Below are positions 44,926-55,949 of a DNA stretch of 64,000 bases, in pieces; within the stretch, counting starts at the first letter, position 1; each line of letters opens with the position of its first letter. The translations under genes and the position numbers were made by a program. The notes below the pieces were generated by a model. It was not told the DNA's origin and ran no database searches. It saw only the letters and a list, made by a program, of their open reading frames with translations. The stretch comes from Bacillus ectoiniformans (GTDB lineage: Bacteria > Bacillota > Bacilli > Bacillales > Domibacillaceae), in NCBI RefSeq assembly GCF_016908875.1, contig NZ_JAFBES010000002.1, positions 1-64,000 of the forward strand, read 5' to 3'.

Positions 44926-47757
44926 TTAGCTGCGTGTTAATACTGCATTTAGAATTCTTGCTTGTTCTTTTTTATGAACAATCGCGTCTCCCTCAGACGG
45001 GCTTGAGCGGCGGCGGCGGCCGACATAACGGACATTCGCCCCTTCAGGTGCCACATCGCGCAAACGCGGTGCAATGTAAGTCCATGCGCCCATATTTTGC
45101 GGTTCTTCTTGCAGCCACACTACTTCATTGACATTCGGATATTCTGATAAGATCGAAGTGATATCCTGTTTAGGGAATGGATACAGTTCTTCTACACGAA
45201 GTACATGCAGCCAGTCTAAACTTTCCTCTTGCTTATCAATTTGTTCTGCTAAATCAATGGAAACTTTTCCGCTGCACATTACAATGCGTTCCACTTTTTC
45301 TTTTTCGCTGCCTGTACGAGTTTCTTGCACAACTGAGTTAAATCCGCCAGTAGTAAACTCGGAAGCTTTTGAAGAAGCGAGCGGATGACGAAGCAAGCTC
45401 TTCGGTGTCATGATGACAAGCGGGCGTACCTCTTCTTTCTTTAACACAGAAGCCTGACGACGTAAAATATGGAAGTATTGCGCCGTTGAAGACAAGTTGG
45501 CCACTGTCCAGTTGTTTTCAGCCGCACTTTGCAAGAATCTCTCCATGCGGGCACTGGAATGTTCAGGGCCTTGTCCTTCATACCCGTGTGGAAGAAGCAT
45601 AACTAAACCAGATTTTTGCCCCCATTTTGCACGTCCGGATGATACAAATTGATCAAACATCACTTGTGCCATGTTGGCGAAGTCTCCGAATTGAGCTTCC
45701 CAAAGTACTAATGTTTCTGGAGAGAATACGTTGTATCCATATTCATACCCGACAACAGCAGTCTCCGTGAGCGGACTGTTAATGACATCAAATGAAGCCG
45801 TTACTCCATCTAAGTTATGCAATGGAATATACTCTTCCCCTGATTTTTCATCATGAAGAACAAGGTTTCGGTGAGCAAACGTTCCACGCTGTGAATCTTG
45901 GCCAGTCAGACGAATTGGTGTGCCTTCTTTCAGAATGGAAGCAAAGGCAAGCGTTTCTGCATGGCCCCAATCAACCGCTCCGTCATTTTCAAAGATTGTC
46001 TCACGGCGCTTAAGGATTTTTTCAAGCTTTTTAAAAGCATTAAAGCCTTCAGGCCATTGAAGTAATTCACTATTGATTTTTGATAAAACATTCGCATCCA
46101 TAGCTGTGCCTGATGCAGGAAGTTCATTTTCAACAACCTTAGGAGGATTCATAACGATATCTGGGTTATCATCCTTTTTCGGCACCGTTTCGTATAGATC
46201 CTTTAGTTTCTTTTGGTTCTCATCATATAGTTTATTCGCTTCATCTTTCGGCAATACACCGCGTGAATCAAGTTTATCTGCGTACAGTTCACGAACCGTT
46301 GGATGCTTCTTGACCATTTGGTACATCGTTGGATTTGTCGTCATTGGCTCGTCCATTTCATTATGGCCGAAACGGCGGTAGCCGATTAAATCAATAACGA
46401 AATCCTTCCCAAACTTGCTTCTGTATTCGATCGCCATTTTAGCAGCTGCTAAACATGCTTCTGGATCGTCGGCATTGACATGTACAATTGGCACTTCAAA
46501 TCCTTTAGCCAAATCCGAAGCATAGCGAGTAGAGCGAGAGTCATAGCTTTCAGTCGTGAAACCAATCATATTATTAGCGATAATATGGATGGATCCGCCG
46601 GTCTGATAGCCTTTGATTCTGCTGAAGTTAAATGTTTCACTGACTACACCTTGTCCAGGGAAAGCTGCATCTCCATGGATAAGGAAAGCGATTGCAGAAG
46701 CATTATCCTGCTCTGGAACCCCTGCCTTTTGACGATTTTCTTGAGCTGCTCTTGTGTATCCAGTTACAATTGGGCTGACCACTTCCAAGTGACTTGGATT
46801 ATTAGCCAGTGTAATGCGTGTTGTATTTGATGCATCTTCATCTTTATAATTACGGTCTCCGCCCAGGTGATATTTCACATCTCCTGTCCAGCCGTAAGTC
46901 GTCATTTTCATTGACCCTTGCGGCAGCACTTTTTTGCTTGGAGAATGCTGGAACTCGGCAAAGATCATTTCATATGGTTTTCCTAATACATGAGTTAAAA
47001 CATTTAAACGTCCACGGTGAGCCATTCCAATATTAATTGTTTCAGCACCGTTCATGGCAGAGTAATGAATTAATTCATCTAGTAATGGAACTAGCGTATC
47101 CAATCCTTCTATAGAAAAACGTTTTTGACCGACAAATGTTTTGTGAATGAATTTTTCAAACCCTTCTACTTCACATAAACGTTTTAGAAGCTGGACTTTT
47201 TCTTCATTAGAGAAGGTCGGATAGTAATTAGTCGATTCAATTTGGCTTCTCAGCCATTTCTTTTCTTCAAGATCGTGTACTTGGGCTAATTCAAAAGCCA
47301 GTTTATCAGTGTAAACCTTTTTTAAATGTTGGATTGCATCAAATCCGTTTTTCACATATGAAGGAGCATCCGGACAAATGTACTCAACCGGGATCCCTTT
47401 TAAATCTTCTTCTGTCAAATCGTATGAGCTTAATTCAATTCTCCGTGAATCTTTATTGCGGTCATGAAGCGGATTAATGTCAGCAGCTAAATGTCCAAAA
47501 ATACGGATGCTGTCTGCAAGCTTCACTGCGGAAAATAACTTTCTAAGATCGTCTGGCGAAGCAGCTGCAGCCGCTTGAACGCCTGTTTCAGATTGCCCCT
47601 CAACAATCGGTGCTCCCCATTGATCAAACATTTGTTTCAGTTCAGGGTCCACTTGTTCAGGATCTTGTACATATTGTTCATACACTTCCATCACATATCC
47701 AAGGTTTGGCCCAAAGAATTTACTCCATGGATTTCCTTGGCCTGTCTGCATCTTCAT
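44926..47757 (-). CDS. odhA: 2-oxoglutarate dehydrogenase E1
   Basis: A 943-residue thiamine-diphosphate enzyme, the length of B. subtilis OdhA. An N-terminal segment ([19 protein letters not shown]) precedes the dehydrogenase core. TPP/Mg binding is in [19 protein letters not shown] and [22 protein letters not shown] is the family signature, and the transketolase-like C-domain has [17 protein letters not shown]. It decarboxylates 2-oxoglutarate in the TCA cycle. The start is ATG at 47757 behind GGAGG. A possible cre site and promoter lie 125-170 bp upstream. Confidence 0.96.
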   Translation of the reverse strand: MKMQTGQGNPWSKFFGPNLGYVMEVYEQYVQDPEQVDPELKQMFDQWGAPIVEGQSETGVQAAAAASPDDLRKLFSAVKLADSIRIFGHLAADINPLHDRNKDSRRIELSSYDLTEEDLKGIPVEYICPDAPSYVKNGFDAIQHLKKVYTDKLAFELAQVHDLEEKKWLRSQIESTNYYPTFSNEEKVQLLKRLCEVEGFEKFIHKTFVGQKRFSIEGLDTLVPLLDELIHYSAMNGAETINIGMAHRGRLNVLTHVLGKPYEMIFAEFQHSPSKKVLPQGSMKMTTYGWTGDVKYHLGGDRNYKDEDASNTTRITLANNPSHLEVVSPIVTGYTRAAQENRQKAGVPEQDNASAIAFLIHGDAAFPGQGVVSETFNFSRIKGYQTGGSIHIIANNMIGFTTESYDSRSTRYASDLAKGFEVPIVHVNADDPEACLAAAKMAIEYRSKFGKDFVIDLIGYRRFGHNEMDEPMTTNPTMYQMVKKHPTVRELYADKLDSRGVLPKDEANKLYDENQKKLKDLYETVPKKDDNPDIVMNPPKVVENELPASGTAMDANVLSKINSELLQWPEGFNAFKKLEKILKRRETIFENDGAVDWGHAETLAFASILKEGTPIRLTGQDSQRGTFAHRNLVLHDEKSGEEYIPLHNLDGVTASFDVINSPLTETAVVGYEYGYNVFSPETLVLWEAQFGDFANMAQVMFDQFVSSGRAKWGQKSGLVMLLPHGYEGQGPEHSSARMERFLQSAAENNWTVANLSSTAQYFHILRRQASVLKKEEVRPLVIMTPKSLLRHPLASSKASEFTTGGFNSVVQETRTGSEKEKVERIVMCSGKVSIDLAEQIDKQEESLDWLHVLRVEELYPFPKQDITSILSEYPNVNEVVWLQEEPQNMGAWTYIAPRLRDVAPEGANVRYVGRRRRSSPSEGDAIVHKKEQARILNAVLTRS

Positions 47758-47881
47758 TCTGAAAAACCTCCAACTAATTTCGCCCATTAATTTTTTACTT
47801 TCTGATTAAGTTGCTTTGATTAATTATTCCCAACATAAAGAAATTTTAAATAATATGTAGAATAGAAATAGGATGTTGAAA

Positions 47882-47895
47882 ATAAACCGCTTACA
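47882..47895 (-). promoter_or_regulatory. Candidate CcpA cre site upstream of odhA
   Basis: TGTAAGCGGTTTAT matches most of the Bacillus cre consensus (TGTAAGCG then T/A-rich). It lies just downstream of the predicted -10, where CcpA would act as a roadblock; carbon repression of TCA-cycle genes is known in Bacillus. Confidence 0.4.
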
Positions 47896-47900
47896 CTGAT

Positions 47901-47928
47901 ATTTTATCACTGTAAAGCAGCAAGTAAA
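47901..47928 (-). promoter_or_regulatory. Candidate SigA promoter of odhAB
   Basis: TTTACT (47923-47928), 16 bp, TAAAAT (47901-47906) on the minus strand, about 150 bp before the odhA start. Confidence 0.4.
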
Positions 47929-48234
47929 AGGTTTAAAGCTTAATTTATTAAATTTTTGTGACATTTTTTTAAGTTGAAAAAAGTTTCTGGTAAACAAATC
48001 ATTCTTACTAAAAAAATTATTCTGATATATCAAAACAAAAATTGTAGTTTTTATGAATGATTTTTGGAAGGTACTTTTTTCATGTACCATCTTACTACTG
48101 TTAACTGGAAAAACCAATGTTTTTTTTTATTTTTCATCAATTTTATCCGGCTGTTTCCATTAACCGCTTTTTTTCATGCTTTACGACCGATTTCTTCTGC
48201 TTTATTCCTCTTTAGGAGACGGGTAAGTTTATTA

Positions 48235-48262
48235 AACATTGCCTCCCTGCATGCATAGAATA
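48235..48262 (+). promoter_or_regulatory. Possible sigma-K promoter of Hsp20-like coat gene
   Basis: CATAGAATA (48254-48262) fits the sigma-K -10 CATAnnnTA, with AACA at 48235-48238 matching the short -35 element 15 bp upstream. The predicted start gives a leader of about 25 nt. Confidence 0.45.
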
Positions 48263-48292
48263 ACAGTAATAATCTGCAAAGGCGGTGGCTTC

Positions 48293-48730
48293 ATGTTTCC
48301 ATGGAACTTGTTTTCATCTTCATTCCCTTCTTTTGACTTTCAAAAACCTATTAAACCTGAAGATATAGAACAATATATAAAGAAAGTGATGGCTCATTCT
48401 GCTAAAAACGAAACTCCCTTTGAAGCCAATCATCCAAAGATGGAACCTGCCAATCACCAGCCAGTGCAGATCATTGAGACCTTTCATTATGTATATATCC
48501 GGCTCTCTATCTCGCCTGCTGACTTAAAAGAGTTAAAAGTGAGGCATACGAGCCATAAAATCGTTTTGGAAATGAGCAATCATGAAAATGGCCGGCAAGA
48601 GTTTCTGCTGCCTGTAGCTGTTAAACGAAAAGGTGTGCAAACCATTTACCGAAATCACCTATTAGAAATTGCGCTTCCCGTCGCAGATGATCTGGAAGAA
48701 ACGGAGATCTCGTGGGAAGATCAATCATAA
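48293..48730 (+). CDS. Hsp20/alpha-crystallin-like spore protein (GerT/CotP type)
   Basis: A 145-residue protein beginning MFPWNLF and containing an alpha-crystallin-like beta sandwich: IIETFHYVYIRLSIS, LKVRHTSHKIVLEM, EFLLPVAVKRKGVQTIYRN and LLEIALPV. The I-x-I/V tail motif of chaperone Hsp20s is not evident. Together with the N-terminus this fits GerT/CotP-like spore-coat proteins involved in germination. The start is ATG at 48293 behind an AAGGCGG site, with a sigma-K-like promoter 30 bp further up. Single gene. Confidence 0.7.
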   Translation: MFPWNLFSSSFPSFDFQKPIKPEDIEQYIKKVMAHSAKNETPFEANHPKMEPANHQPVQIIETFHYVYIRLSISPADLKELKVRHTSHKIVLEMSNHENGRQEFLLPVAVKRKGVQTIYRNHLLEIALPVADDLEETEISWEDQS

Positions 48731-48793
48731 TGATTCAGGTTTACTAATTGACAAACGGTGAAATAATAACTAAAACCATTTGGAGGCCAGAAT

Positions 48794-49390
48794 ATGTTCT
48801 CGTCATTTTCAAAACAATTTATCGATCCAGAAGGCACGTTAGGAAAAATCGCCGGAAAAATCATGTTCTATGAAAACCGCAAGATCAATGAGTGGACACT
48901 CGACCTTTTATCCGTGCAAGATGGCGACCGGCTGTTAGAAGTCGGCTATGGCCCCGGCTATGCCATTGAGCTGCTCAGCAGCCGCTTTGAACATCTTCAA
49001 ATAGATGGCGTGGATATTTCAGAGACCATGAAAAATGAAGCAGAAAGCCATAATAAAGAACTGATTGCGAATGACCGTCTTCATTTATTTGTTGATGATA
49101 TAGCTGATTTCCACACAGAAAATCAATATGATAAAATATTCACCGTCAACAATTACCCTTTATGGTCCGACCGAAAAAAAGGGCTTCAGAACTTATTTCA
49201 TATGCTTAAACCCGGCGGCAAAATCGCCATTACTGTCCAGCCGCGCGAAGAAGATGCGGACGAGCAAAAAACCAAGGAAATCGGTCTGATGATTCGTCAG
49301 GATCTTGAAGAATGCGGCTTTAGCGGCTGCGCCACTTATTATAAAGATGTACGCCCTGAATTAACTGTCTGTGTCACAGCGGTTAAATAA
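48794..49390 (+). CDS. Class I SAM-dependent methyltransferase
   Basis: A 198-residue Rossmann-like methyltransferase. Motif I is LLEVGYGPGYAIELL (about residues 46-60), the acidic residue after beta-2 is in IDGVDISETM, and YDKIFTVNNYPLW stands at motif IV. The family is broad (UbiE/Methyltransf_11), and the substrate cannot be inferred. ATG behind TGGAGG, 63 bp after the Hsp20-like gene; it may share that transcript. Confidence 0.85.
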   Translation: MFSSFSKQFIDPEGTLGKIAGKIMFYENRKINEWTLDLLSVQDGDRLLEVGYGPGYAIELLSSRFEHLQIDGVDISETMKNEAESHNKELIANDRLHLFVDDIADFHTENQYDKIFTVNNYPLWSDRKKGLQNLFHMLKPGGKIAITVQPREEDADEQKTKEIGLMIRQDLEECGFSGCATYYKDVRPELTVCVTAVK

Positions 49391-49398
49391 TTGGAGAG

Positions 49399-49441
49399 AA
49401 AGCCCGTTCCCTTATTGCTTCTAGAATTGGGACGGGCTTTC
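49399..49441 (+). terminator. Terminator after methyltransferase gene
   Basis: Stem AAAGCCCGTTCCC / GGGACGGGCTTT (one bulged base) with a long loop, followed by CTT on the plus strand. It also lies beyond the trpA stop and may end both convergent units. Confidence 0.65.
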
Positions 49442-49483
49442 TTATCATCTTTTTTCAACTTAAAATTTTTCAATCTGATGCAT

Positions 49484-50278
49484 TTATTCTGCTTGCACGG
49501 TTTGTCCGGCTTTCTTTGGGATGATCTCTCGAATTGCTTCTTGATTGCCCGTATGAAATAATTCTACGATCTTGCTGCCAACTATGACTCCGTCGCAATG
49601 TTTCCCAAGCTCTGCTGCTTGTTCGCTTGACGACACACCGAATCCGGCTAAAACAGGTACCGGGCTTAGCTCTTTAATTTTTTTCAAATAGGATGGCACA
49701 TTCTCTTTAAATGTGGTTCGTGCTCCGGTAATGCCATTGACAGTTACTGCATAAATAAAGCCTTCTGCGTCTTGTGCAATGTTTTTAATCCGGCTCTCGG
49801 GACTGGTCAGCGTTACTAATCGAATGAGCGCTAAACTGTGCCTCTTCATGGGATCGCGTATCTCATCCTCTTCTTCGAGTGGGACATCGGGAATGATGGC
49901 TCCTGAGATACCGGCTTTTACACAATCTTCGGCAAACCTTTCAAGACCATAGCGATAAACAGGGTTTAAATATGTCATAACGACTAATGGAATCGATACC
50001 TCATTCTGAAAACTTGCTAATTCCTTTAATACTTTGTCTAAAGTAACTCCCTGAGCCAATGCACGCTGGCCTGCTTCCTGAATGACAGGGCCGTCCGCCA
50101 CTGGATCTGAAAAGGGAATCCCGATTTCAACCACGGTCACACCGATTTCTTGGAGGTGAAGAATTTTTTCTTTAAGAGAGGAAAGCCCTCCGTCTCCTGC
50201 CATAATATAAGCAACAAATGCTTTTTCGTCTTTTTCTGCAACAGCGGCAAATGCAGACGCTAATTTTTCTTTCGTCAT
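49484..50278 (-). CDS. trpA: Tryptophan synthase alpha chain
   Basis: A 264-residue TIM barrel that cleaves indole-3-glycerol phosphate to indole. The catalytic Glu is in VTVVEIGIPFSDPVADGP (about residue 50), the catalytic Asp in GAIIPDVPLEE, and phosphate binding is in AGFGVSSSEQA. Last gene of the trp operon, 1 bp after trpB, ATG behind AGGGGGAG. Confidence 0.96.
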   Translation of the reverse strand: MTKEKLASAFAAVAEKDEKAFVAYIMAGDGGLSSLKEKILHLQEIGVTVVEIGIPFSDPVADGPVIQEAGQRALAQGVTLDKVLKELASFQNEVSIPLVVMTYLNPVYRYGLERFAEDCVKAGISGAIIPDVPLEEEDEIRDPMKRHSLALIRLVTLTSPESRIKNIAQDAEGFIYAVTVNGITGARTTFKENVPSYLKKIKELSPVPVLAGFGVSSSEQAAELGKHCDGVIVGSKIVELFHTGNQEAIREIIPKKAGQTVQAE

Positions 50279-50279
50279 C

Positions 50280-51476
50280 TTATTCTCCCCCTAACTTTTC
50301 TCTAATCGTTTCTACATCTTTATCTCCGCGTCCTGATAAACAAATCACGATCGTTTCATCTTTACTCATTTCACCTGCCAGTTTCGCCGCATAAGCAATC
50401 GCATGCGAACTTTCAAGAGCAGGAATGATGCCTTCTGTTTTCGTTAACAGTTTAAAGCCATCAAGTGCTTCTTCATCTGAAATCGCCACGTAATTCACCC
50501 GACCGATTTCTTTTAACAAGCTATGTTCAGGACCAACGCCCGGATAATCAAGACCCGCAGAAATCGAATGGGCTTCCTGTATTTGTCCCACTTCATCCTG
50601 CAGCAGATACATCTTGCTGCCGTGAATCACTCCGACACTTCCTTTTGTCAATGAAGCCGCATGCTGATCGGTGTCGATTCCGCTTCCGGCAGCTTCTACC
50701 CCGTACATTTTCACGCTTTCATCTTCAATAAATGGATAAAACATGCCCATAGCGTTGCTGCCCCCGCCAATGCACGCAACTAGCGCATCGGGAAGATTTC
50801 CAGTTTTATCAAACAGCTGTTTTTTCGTTTCATAGCCGATCACACTTTGAAAGTCGCGCACCATTTTAGGAAAAGGATGCGGACCAAGGACAGACCCCAT
50901 AATATAGTGAGTGTCTTCCACATTTGACACCCAGTAGCGCAGCGCTTCATTCACCGCATCTTTTAACGTGCCGCTGCCCTGGCTCACGCCATAAACTTTG
51001 GCCCCTAATAGTTCCATTCGGAATACATTCAGCTTTTGGCGTCTCATGTCCTCTTCACCCATAAAAATGACACACTCCAGATTTAAGAGAGCGCAAACCG
51101 TCGCTGTTGCCACACCATGCTGACCGGCGCCTGTTTCAGCGACTACTTTTTCTTTGCCCATTCGAACAGCAAGAAGAGCCTGCCCGATCGTATTGTTAAT
51201 TTTGTGGGCACCTGTATGGTTTAAATCTTCCCGCTTTAAGTAAATATTCGCCCCGCCCAGCTGCTTCGTTAAATTACGGGCAAAATAAAGCGGATTTTCC
51301 CTGCCGACATAATCCGTTAAATATTCATTCAGCTCCTCTAAAAATGCAGGATCTTTCATCGCTTCATCGTAAGCTGTTTCTAATTCAAGAACCGCCTGCA
51401 TCAATGTTTCCGGTACATACCGTCCTCCAAATGAACCAAAATGTCCTTTGTGGTCTGGTTGAGAATAAGTTATCAT
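50280..51476 (-). CDS. trpB: Tryptophan synthase beta chain
   Basis: A 398-residue PLP enzyme joining indole and serine. The PLP Lys is in [19 protein letters not shown] (about residue 87), the catalytic Glu in AETGAGQHG, the phosphate loop is GGGSNAMG, and GPEHS is present. It forms the alpha2-beta2 channelling complex with TrpA. ATG overlaps the trpF stop by 4 bp. Confidence 0.97.
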   Translation of the reverse strand: MITYSQPDHKGHFGSFGGRYVPETLMQAVLELETAYDEAMKDPAFLEELNEYLTDYVGRENPLYFARNLTKQLGGANIYLKREDLNHTGAHKINNTIGQALLAVRMGKEKVVAETGAGQHGVATATVCALLNLECVIFMGEEDMRRQKLNVFRMELLGAKVYGVSQGSGTLKDAVNEALRYWVSNVEDTHYIMGSVLGPHPFPKMVRDFQSVIGYETKKQLFDKTGNLPDALVACIGGGSNAMGMFYPFIEDESVKMYGVEAAGSGIDTDQHAASLTKGSVGVIHGSKMYLLQDEVGQIQEAHSISAGLDYPGVGPEHSLLKEIGRVNYVAISDEEALDGFKLLTKTEGIIPALESSHAIAYAAKLAGEMSKDETIVICLSGRGDKDVETIREKLGGE

Positions 51477-52093
51477 AATTGATTAACTCCTTTCGCTGCA
51501 TTTATAAATGATTGGATTTTTTTCAAATCTTTCTTTCCATTCGTCTCTACTCCGCTTGATACATCGACCGCATACGGGCGGACAATATGTATGGCTTCAG
51601 CAATATTTTCTGGATCAAGACCTCCAGCTAAAATGAGGCGGGATCGGTCAAATCTTTCTTTAGATAAACTCTTCCAGTCAAATGTAGTGCCGTTTCCTCC
51701 TTTATAAGGACCGGCCGCGCTGTCGATTAAAATATAATCGGCAGGAAATTGCAAAATCTCTTGAAGAGATAAACCTTCTTTATGATTAAAAGCTTTGATC
51801 GTCGGCAGCTTTAACTTTTTGGCGTAATCTGCTGACTCTTCTCCATGAAGCTGCACGAAATCAAGCTGTGCTTCTTGAGCAATGGATCTGACAAGGTCAA
51901 GGTCTTCATTAACAAACACACCGACCTTTAAGACACCTGTTAGATCCTGATTTATTCTAGCCGCTTCCTCTGCAGTGACCTTCCTTTTACTTTCAGCAAA
52001 TACGAATCCAAGCGCATCCGCTCCAGCTTCCTGGGCATAAATCGCTGTTTCCTGATCTTGAATTCCGCAAATTTTGACTTTCATCGTGTTCAC
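51473..52093 (-). CDS. trpF: Phosphoribosylanthranilate isomerase
   Basis: A 206-residue TIM barrel catalysing the Amadori rearrangement of PRA to CdRP. The catalytic Cys is in [12 protein letters not shown] (Cys9), the catalytic Asp in [12 protein letters not shown], and the phosphate sites are [10 protein letters not shown] and [13 protein letters not shown]. 1-bp gap from trpC; ATG with AGGTG upstream. Confidence 0.95.
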   Translation of the reverse strand: MNTMKVKICGIQDQETAIYAQEAGADALGFVFAESKRKVTAEEAARINQDLTGVLKVGVFVNEDLDLVRSIAQEAQLDFVQLHGEESADYAKKLKLPTIKAFNHKEGLSLQEILQFPADYILIDSAAGPYKGGNGTTFDWKSLSKERFDRSRLILAGGLDPENIAEAIHIVRPYAVDVSSGVETNGKKDLKKIQSFINAAKGVNQL

Positions 52094-52094
52094 C

Positions 52095-52874
52095 TCATAA
52101 ACGAATTTTCAATTCACTGAAGGTGTGAGCTACGTCCGTGCTTTTCATAAAGGTCTCCCCGACAAGAATTCCTCTTGCACCGGCTCTCGCTACCCTTTCT
52201 ACCTCTTCTTTCGTCCGAATGCCGCTTTCTGAAATAAAGACGATATCCGGACGGCTATAGGTCTGAATCAGCCGCTCACTTAATGTTAGATCCACTTCAA
52301 ACGTTTTTAAATTACGATTATTAATTCCAATAATATTGGCTTCTAGTTTCAATGCCCGCTCCATTTCTTCCTCATTATGAACTTCGAGAAGTACTTCGAG
52401 ATTCAGAGATTTTGCCGCCTGATGTAACTGGGTCAACGCTGGCTGATCCAGTGCAGCGGCAATCAGTAAAACGACATCCGCACCGGCAAGTTTTGCTCGC
52501 TTCATTTGAATTTCATCGATGATAAAATCTTTGCAGAGCACCGGTACATTTACCACTTGTTTCACGTTCTCTAAATCTTCCATACTGCCTTTAAAAAACG
52601 TTTCGTCCGTCAATACAGAAATGGCGCCTGCACCGCTTCTTTCGTACATCTTCGATTGTTCTTTCGGATCTAAGCCGATATTTATATCCCCTTTTGAAGG
52701 AGAAGCTCTTTTAAACTCGGAAATGATGTTCATTTCCTTTGATTCCATAAAAGATTGATACATAGACCTTGATGGCCTCTCATAAAGATCTGTCTGTTCA
52801 TGGAAGCTTTCTTTTAACAGTGCCACTTCCTCCACTTTCTTTTTCAATATTCTGTCTAATATAGTTTCTGTCAT
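52095..52874 (-). CDS. trpC: Indole-3-glycerol phosphate synthase
   Basis: A 259-residue TIM barrel closing the indole ring from CdRP. Visible residues are [12 protein letters not shown] (Glu and Lys near 53-58), [12 protein letters not shown] (catalytic Lys), [12 protein letters not shown] and SESGI for phosphate. Its ATG overlaps the trpD stop by 4 bp. Stand-alone, not fused to TrpF as in enterobacteria. Confidence 0.96.
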   Translation of the reverse strand: MTETILDRILKKKVEEVALLKESFHEQTDLYERPSRSMYQSFMESKEMNIISEFKRASPSKGDINIGLDPKEQSKMYERSGAGAISVLTDETFFKGSMEDLENVKQVVNVPVLCKDFIIDEIQMKRAKLAGADVVLLIAAALDQPALTQLHQAAKSLNLEVLLEVHNEEEMERALKLEANIIGINNRNLKTFEVDLTLSERLIQTYSRPDIVFISESGIRTKEEVERVARAGARGILVGETFMKSTDVAHTFSELKIRL

Positions 52875-54484
52875 ACCGAGATCACTGCTTTCTGCTGTAG
52901 TTTAGAGTGGTCAATTAAATAGTGAAGCTTTGATAAAGCGGCGCCGGAATCAATGCTTTCTTTTGCCAGCTGAATCCCCTCAGGAATCGTCTTTGCTTTT
53001 CCATTGGCAAATAAGCCAATTCCAGCATTTAAAAGAACCGTGTCACGCGGCGCTCCCTTTTCCCCTTCAAGAATTCGTTTCAGAATCTCCGCATTCTCCT
53101 TTGCCTCACCGCCTCGAATGGCTTCTAATTCATAACTAGGCATCCCTGCATCCTCCGGGGTCAGAATGATTTTTTTCGTTTTGCCGTTTTCAAGGAGCAT
53201 TAAGTGATTTTCTCCTGCGAGCGATGCCTCATCCATAAAGCCTGCCCCGTTGACCACTACTGCCCGCTTTCTTCCCAACCGGTCAAGCACCTTCGCCATC
53301 ATCTCCAGCATATCGCGGCGATAGATGCCTAGCAGCTGTGTCTCTAGCTGAACTGGATTGGTTAACGGGCCAATTAAGTTAAAAATGGTTGGAATCCTTA
53401 AATCCCGCCGCACTTTCATGATCCGTTTCAATTTCGGATGAACCTGCGGGGCAAACAAAAAAGCAATTCCGTTCTCCTCTAGCAGCTGATCTGTCTCTTC
53501 CTCTGAATAATTTAACGACAGTCCGAGATGCTCAAGCACATCGGCGCTTCCTGTTTTGCTTGAAACGCTTCGGTTCCCATGCTTTGCGACTTTGACTCCG
53601 GCTCCCGCTAACACAAAGGCGGCTGTCGTGCTGATATTAAAGCTTTGGGAGCCATCTCCGCCCGTTCCGCAGTTATCCATGATGCCTGTCAAATTTTTTT
53701 TCGAGCCTAACGCATTTTTTCGAAGTACATCAACAAGTGAAGCAATTTCATCCACGGTTTCTCCTTTTGATTTTAAAGCCATTAAAAAGGCGGCAATTTC
53801 ACTATCCGTTGCATCTTCTTGAAGGATTTCTTCTATGGCACTGGCCATTTCCTGCTCTTCAAGGGGCTGGTGATTAGATAGCTTCAGCAGATATGTTTTC
53901 ATATTTTTCTCCTTTTTATATTGCTGGAAAAATTGCTTCACAATCGGTGTCCCTGTTTTCGTCCCAATCGATTCAGGGTGAAATTGAAGTCCATACACTG
54001 GGTACTCTTTGTGGCGAATTGCCATAATTTCCTCGTCATCAACGGAATGAGCCAGCACTTCAAGCTTTTGAGACAATGTATCTTGATCCACCACAAGCGA
54101 GTGATAACGCATCACAGGAATGGCCCCGTTAAAGTCTGCAAAAATACCTTTGCCAGCGTGCTTGATTAATGAGATCTTCCCATGTTTAATTTGTGAGGCT
54201 TGAATGATCTTTGTGCCAAACGCTGCAGCGATCGCCTGATGACCAAGACAGATGCCTAGTATCGGAATGCGATGATAGAAGCTTCTAACGACATCGACAC
54301 ATATCCCTGCTTCTTCTGGTGTTCCTGGTCCTGGTGAAAGAACAATTGCTTCCGGTTCAAGTGATTCAATTTCTTCTAAAGTCAGTTCATCGTTTCGCAC
54401 GACTCGGACGTTTTTTCCGAGCGAGGCGATTTGTTGATATAAGTTATACGTAAAAGAATCGTAGTTATCAATTAATAGAATCAT
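52871..54484 (-). CDS. trpGD: TrpG-TrpD fusion: anthranilate synthase amidotransferase plus anthranilate phosphoribosyltransferase
   Basis: A 537-residue bifunctional protein. Residues 1-194 are a class I glutamine amidotransferase ([10 protein letters not shown]; nucleophile Cys79 in [16 protein letters not shown]) giving ammonia to TrpE. Residues 195-537 are TrpD ([25 protein letters not shown]) adding PRPP to anthranilate. The join reads [13 protein letters not shown], and the DNA there still contains AAAAAGGAG five bases before an in-frame ATG at 53902, the expected start of a separate trpD. So both a fusion and free TrpD could be made. Its ATG overlaps the trpE stop by 4 bp. Confidence 0.9.
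   Translation of the reverse strand: MILLIDNYDSFTYNLYQQIASLGKNVRVVRNDELTLEEIESLEPEAIVLSPGPGTPEEAGICVDVVRSFYHRIPILGICLGHQAIAAAFGTKIIQASQIKHGKISLIKHAGKGIFADFNGAIPVMRYHSLVVDQDTLSQKLEVLAHSVDDEEIMAIRHKEYPVYGLQFHPESIGTKTGTPIVKQFFQQYKKEKNMKTYLLKLSNHQPLEEQEMASAIEEILQEDATDSEIAAFLMALKSKGETVDEIASLVDVLRKNALGSKKNLTGIMDNCGTGGDGSQSFNISTTAAFVLAGAGVKVAKHGNRSVSSKTGSADVLEHLGLSLNYSEEETDQLLEENGIAFLFAPQVHPKLKRIMKVRRDLRIPTIFNLIGPLTNPVQLETQLLGIYRRDMLEMMAKVLDRLGRKRAVVVNGAGFMDEASLAGENHLMLLENGKTKKIILTPEDAGMPSYELEAIRGGEAKENAEILKRILEGEKGAPRDTVLLNAGIGLFANGKAKTIPEGIQLAKESIDSGAALSKLHYLIDHSKLQQKAVISV
53902..53915 (-). promoter_or_regulatory. Internal ribosome binding site and ATG for free TrpD
   Basis: Inside the fused gene the minus strand reads AAGGAG-AAAAAT-ATG in frame with TrpD, with ideal spacing. 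Translation from here would give the normal 343-residue TrpD without the TrpG part. Confidence 0.6.
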
Positions 54485-55878
54485 GATTTGACCTCCAATA
54501 GCGCTTTGGCTTTATGCATTGTTTCTTCATATTCTTTTTCCGGCACTGAATCATAGACGACACCGGCTCCGGCTTGAACATACGCCACGTCATCTTTTAC
54601 GATCATTGTCCGGATCGCCAGTGCAAAATCCAGATTTCCATTGGCTGTTATATAGCCGACTGCCCCTGAATAAAGGCCGCGTTTCATTGATTCCAGTTCG
54701 TTTATAATTTGCATCGCCCGTATTTTCGGTGCGCCTGATACAGTTCCAGCCGGGAGGCAAGAGGCAAGCGCATCAATAGGATGAATGCCTTCTTTCAACG
54801 TACCGCTTACTTCAGATACGATGTGCATGACATGTTTATATTTTTCTATTTGTTTATACTTGGTCAGATGCACTGATCCAATCTCACTCACTTTGCCAAT
54901 ATCATTGCGGCTTAAGTCAACGAGCATCATATGTTCCGCAATTTCCTTCTCATCTGCGAGCAGTTCTGCCGCAAGATTCGCATCTTCCTCCTCCGTCTTG
55001 CCTCGAGGACGGGTGCCGGCTATAGGATTTGTCATTACATGCTGCTCGGAGACGGTGATCAAGCTTTCAGGCGACGCACCAAGAACGGTATAGTCAGCAA
55101 AGTCGATATAAAACATGTAAGGAGATGGGTTGGATGTCCGAAGCCGTCTGTACAATGTAAATGGGTCACCTTTAAATTCCGCTTTTAACCGCTGGGACAA
55201 AACGACTTGAAAGATGTCTCCGCGAACAATATGGTCTTTGGCCTTAAGAACCATTTCACTATATTTGTCTTTATCTGTACTTCCTGTGAAAGTAAGAGCT
55301 TCCAGCGGTTCAGGCGCTTTTGCTTTTTGCTCTCTGCTGATCATTTGGGCCATTTCTTCGAGCGTCGCTTCCATTTCTGAGTCCGTTCTGTTTTCAAATA
55401 AATCAACCGCTGCAATCGTTACCTTCTGCAATAAGTGATCATAGACAATGAACGTATCATAAAACATGAAGTGAATATCCGGCATGCCGAGTTCATCCGT
55501 CAGCGGCTCACCAATGACTTCATCGAGAAACATGACATCATATCCCATATAGCCGACAGCTCCGCCGAAAAACGGGAATGGAAAGGTCATGGATGAATCA
55601 TGAGGTATCATCGCTTTTAGTGCTTCAAGGCTATGCCCTTCTGTCTGAGCTGATTCGCCTGTCTGAAGGTTCCGATGCTCGATTTCCTTTCCTTTAGCGA
55701 GAAACTCTTGAACAGGATTCATCCCAAGAAAGGAGTAACGTCCGCTTTGTTCATGTTTATAGGAGCTTTCAAGTAAAAATCTTTTCTTTCCTGTCAGCTG
55801 ATGATACAGCATGATCGGTGTTAACATATCGCCTTCAAGCTCTTTCGTTTTATAATTCATCGTTTTTGTCATTTCCAC
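54481..55878 (-). CDS. trpE: Anthranilate synthase component I
   Basis: A 465-residue chorismate-utilising enzyme. [18 protein letters not shown] holds the tryptophan feedback-site residues, [10 protein letters not shown] follows, and the active site spans [37 protein letters not shown] and [14 protein letters not shown] take the GTG at 55878, 7 bases behind GAGGTG; the ATG at 55872 is the alternative. Frames running further up enter the T-box terminator. First gene of the trp operon, under tandem T-box control. Confidence 0.95.
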   Translation of the reverse strand: MEMTKTMNYKTKELEGDMLTPIMLYHQLTGKKRFLLESSYKHEQSGRYSFLGMNPVQEFLAKGKEIEHRNLQTGESAQTEGHSLEALKAMIPHDSSMTFPFPFFGGAVGYMGYDVMFLDEVIGEPLTDELGMPDIHFMFYDTFIVYDHLLQKVTIAAVDLFENRTDSEMEATLEEMAQMISREQKAKAPEPLEALTFTGSTDKDKYSEMVLKAKDHIVRGDIFQVVLSQRLKAEFKGDPFTLYRRLRTSNPSPYMFYIDFADYTVLGASPESLITVSEQHVMTNPIAGTRPRGKTEEEDANLAAELLADEKEIAEHMMLVDLSRNDIGKVSEIGSVHLTKYKQIEKYKHVMHIVSEVSGTLKEGIHPIDALASCLPAGTVSGAPKIRAMQIINELESMKRGLYSGAVGYITANGNLDFALAIRTMIVKDDVAYVQAGAGVVYDSVPEKEYEETMHKAKALLEVKS

Positions 55879-55904
55879 TTTGCTCCACCTCTTTATCATT
55901 TTTC

Positions 55905-55949
55905 GCATAAAAAAACCTCCATAGCTGTGATTAATCACAACTATGGAGG
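55905..55949 (-). terminator. T-box 2 terminator, upstream of trpE
   Basis: Minus-strand stem CCTCCATAGTTGTGAT / ATCACAGCTATGGAGG followed by T7; a very stable attenuator hairpin directly before trpE. Its 5' arm would pair with the T-box region in the antiterminated form. Confidence 0.88.

Larger units (their letters stand above)
47758..48292. other. 535-bp AT-rich intergenic region before odhA and the Hsp20-like gene
   Basis: It contains the odhA promoter and candidate cre site (47882-47928) and, at the right end, a sigma-K-like element for the plus-strand coat gene (48235-48262). A 97-codon minus-strand frame in the middle has no ribosome binding site and the low-complexity Phe/Lys/Asn composition of AT-rich noncoding DNA. 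I see no RNA gene. Confidence 0.5.

Noticed and set aside
47824-48117. 97-codon minus-strand frame between odhA and the Hsp20-like gene
   Set aside because: No ribosome binding site, low-complexity Phe/Lys/Asn composition expected of AT-rich noncoding DNA, and no recognisable family.
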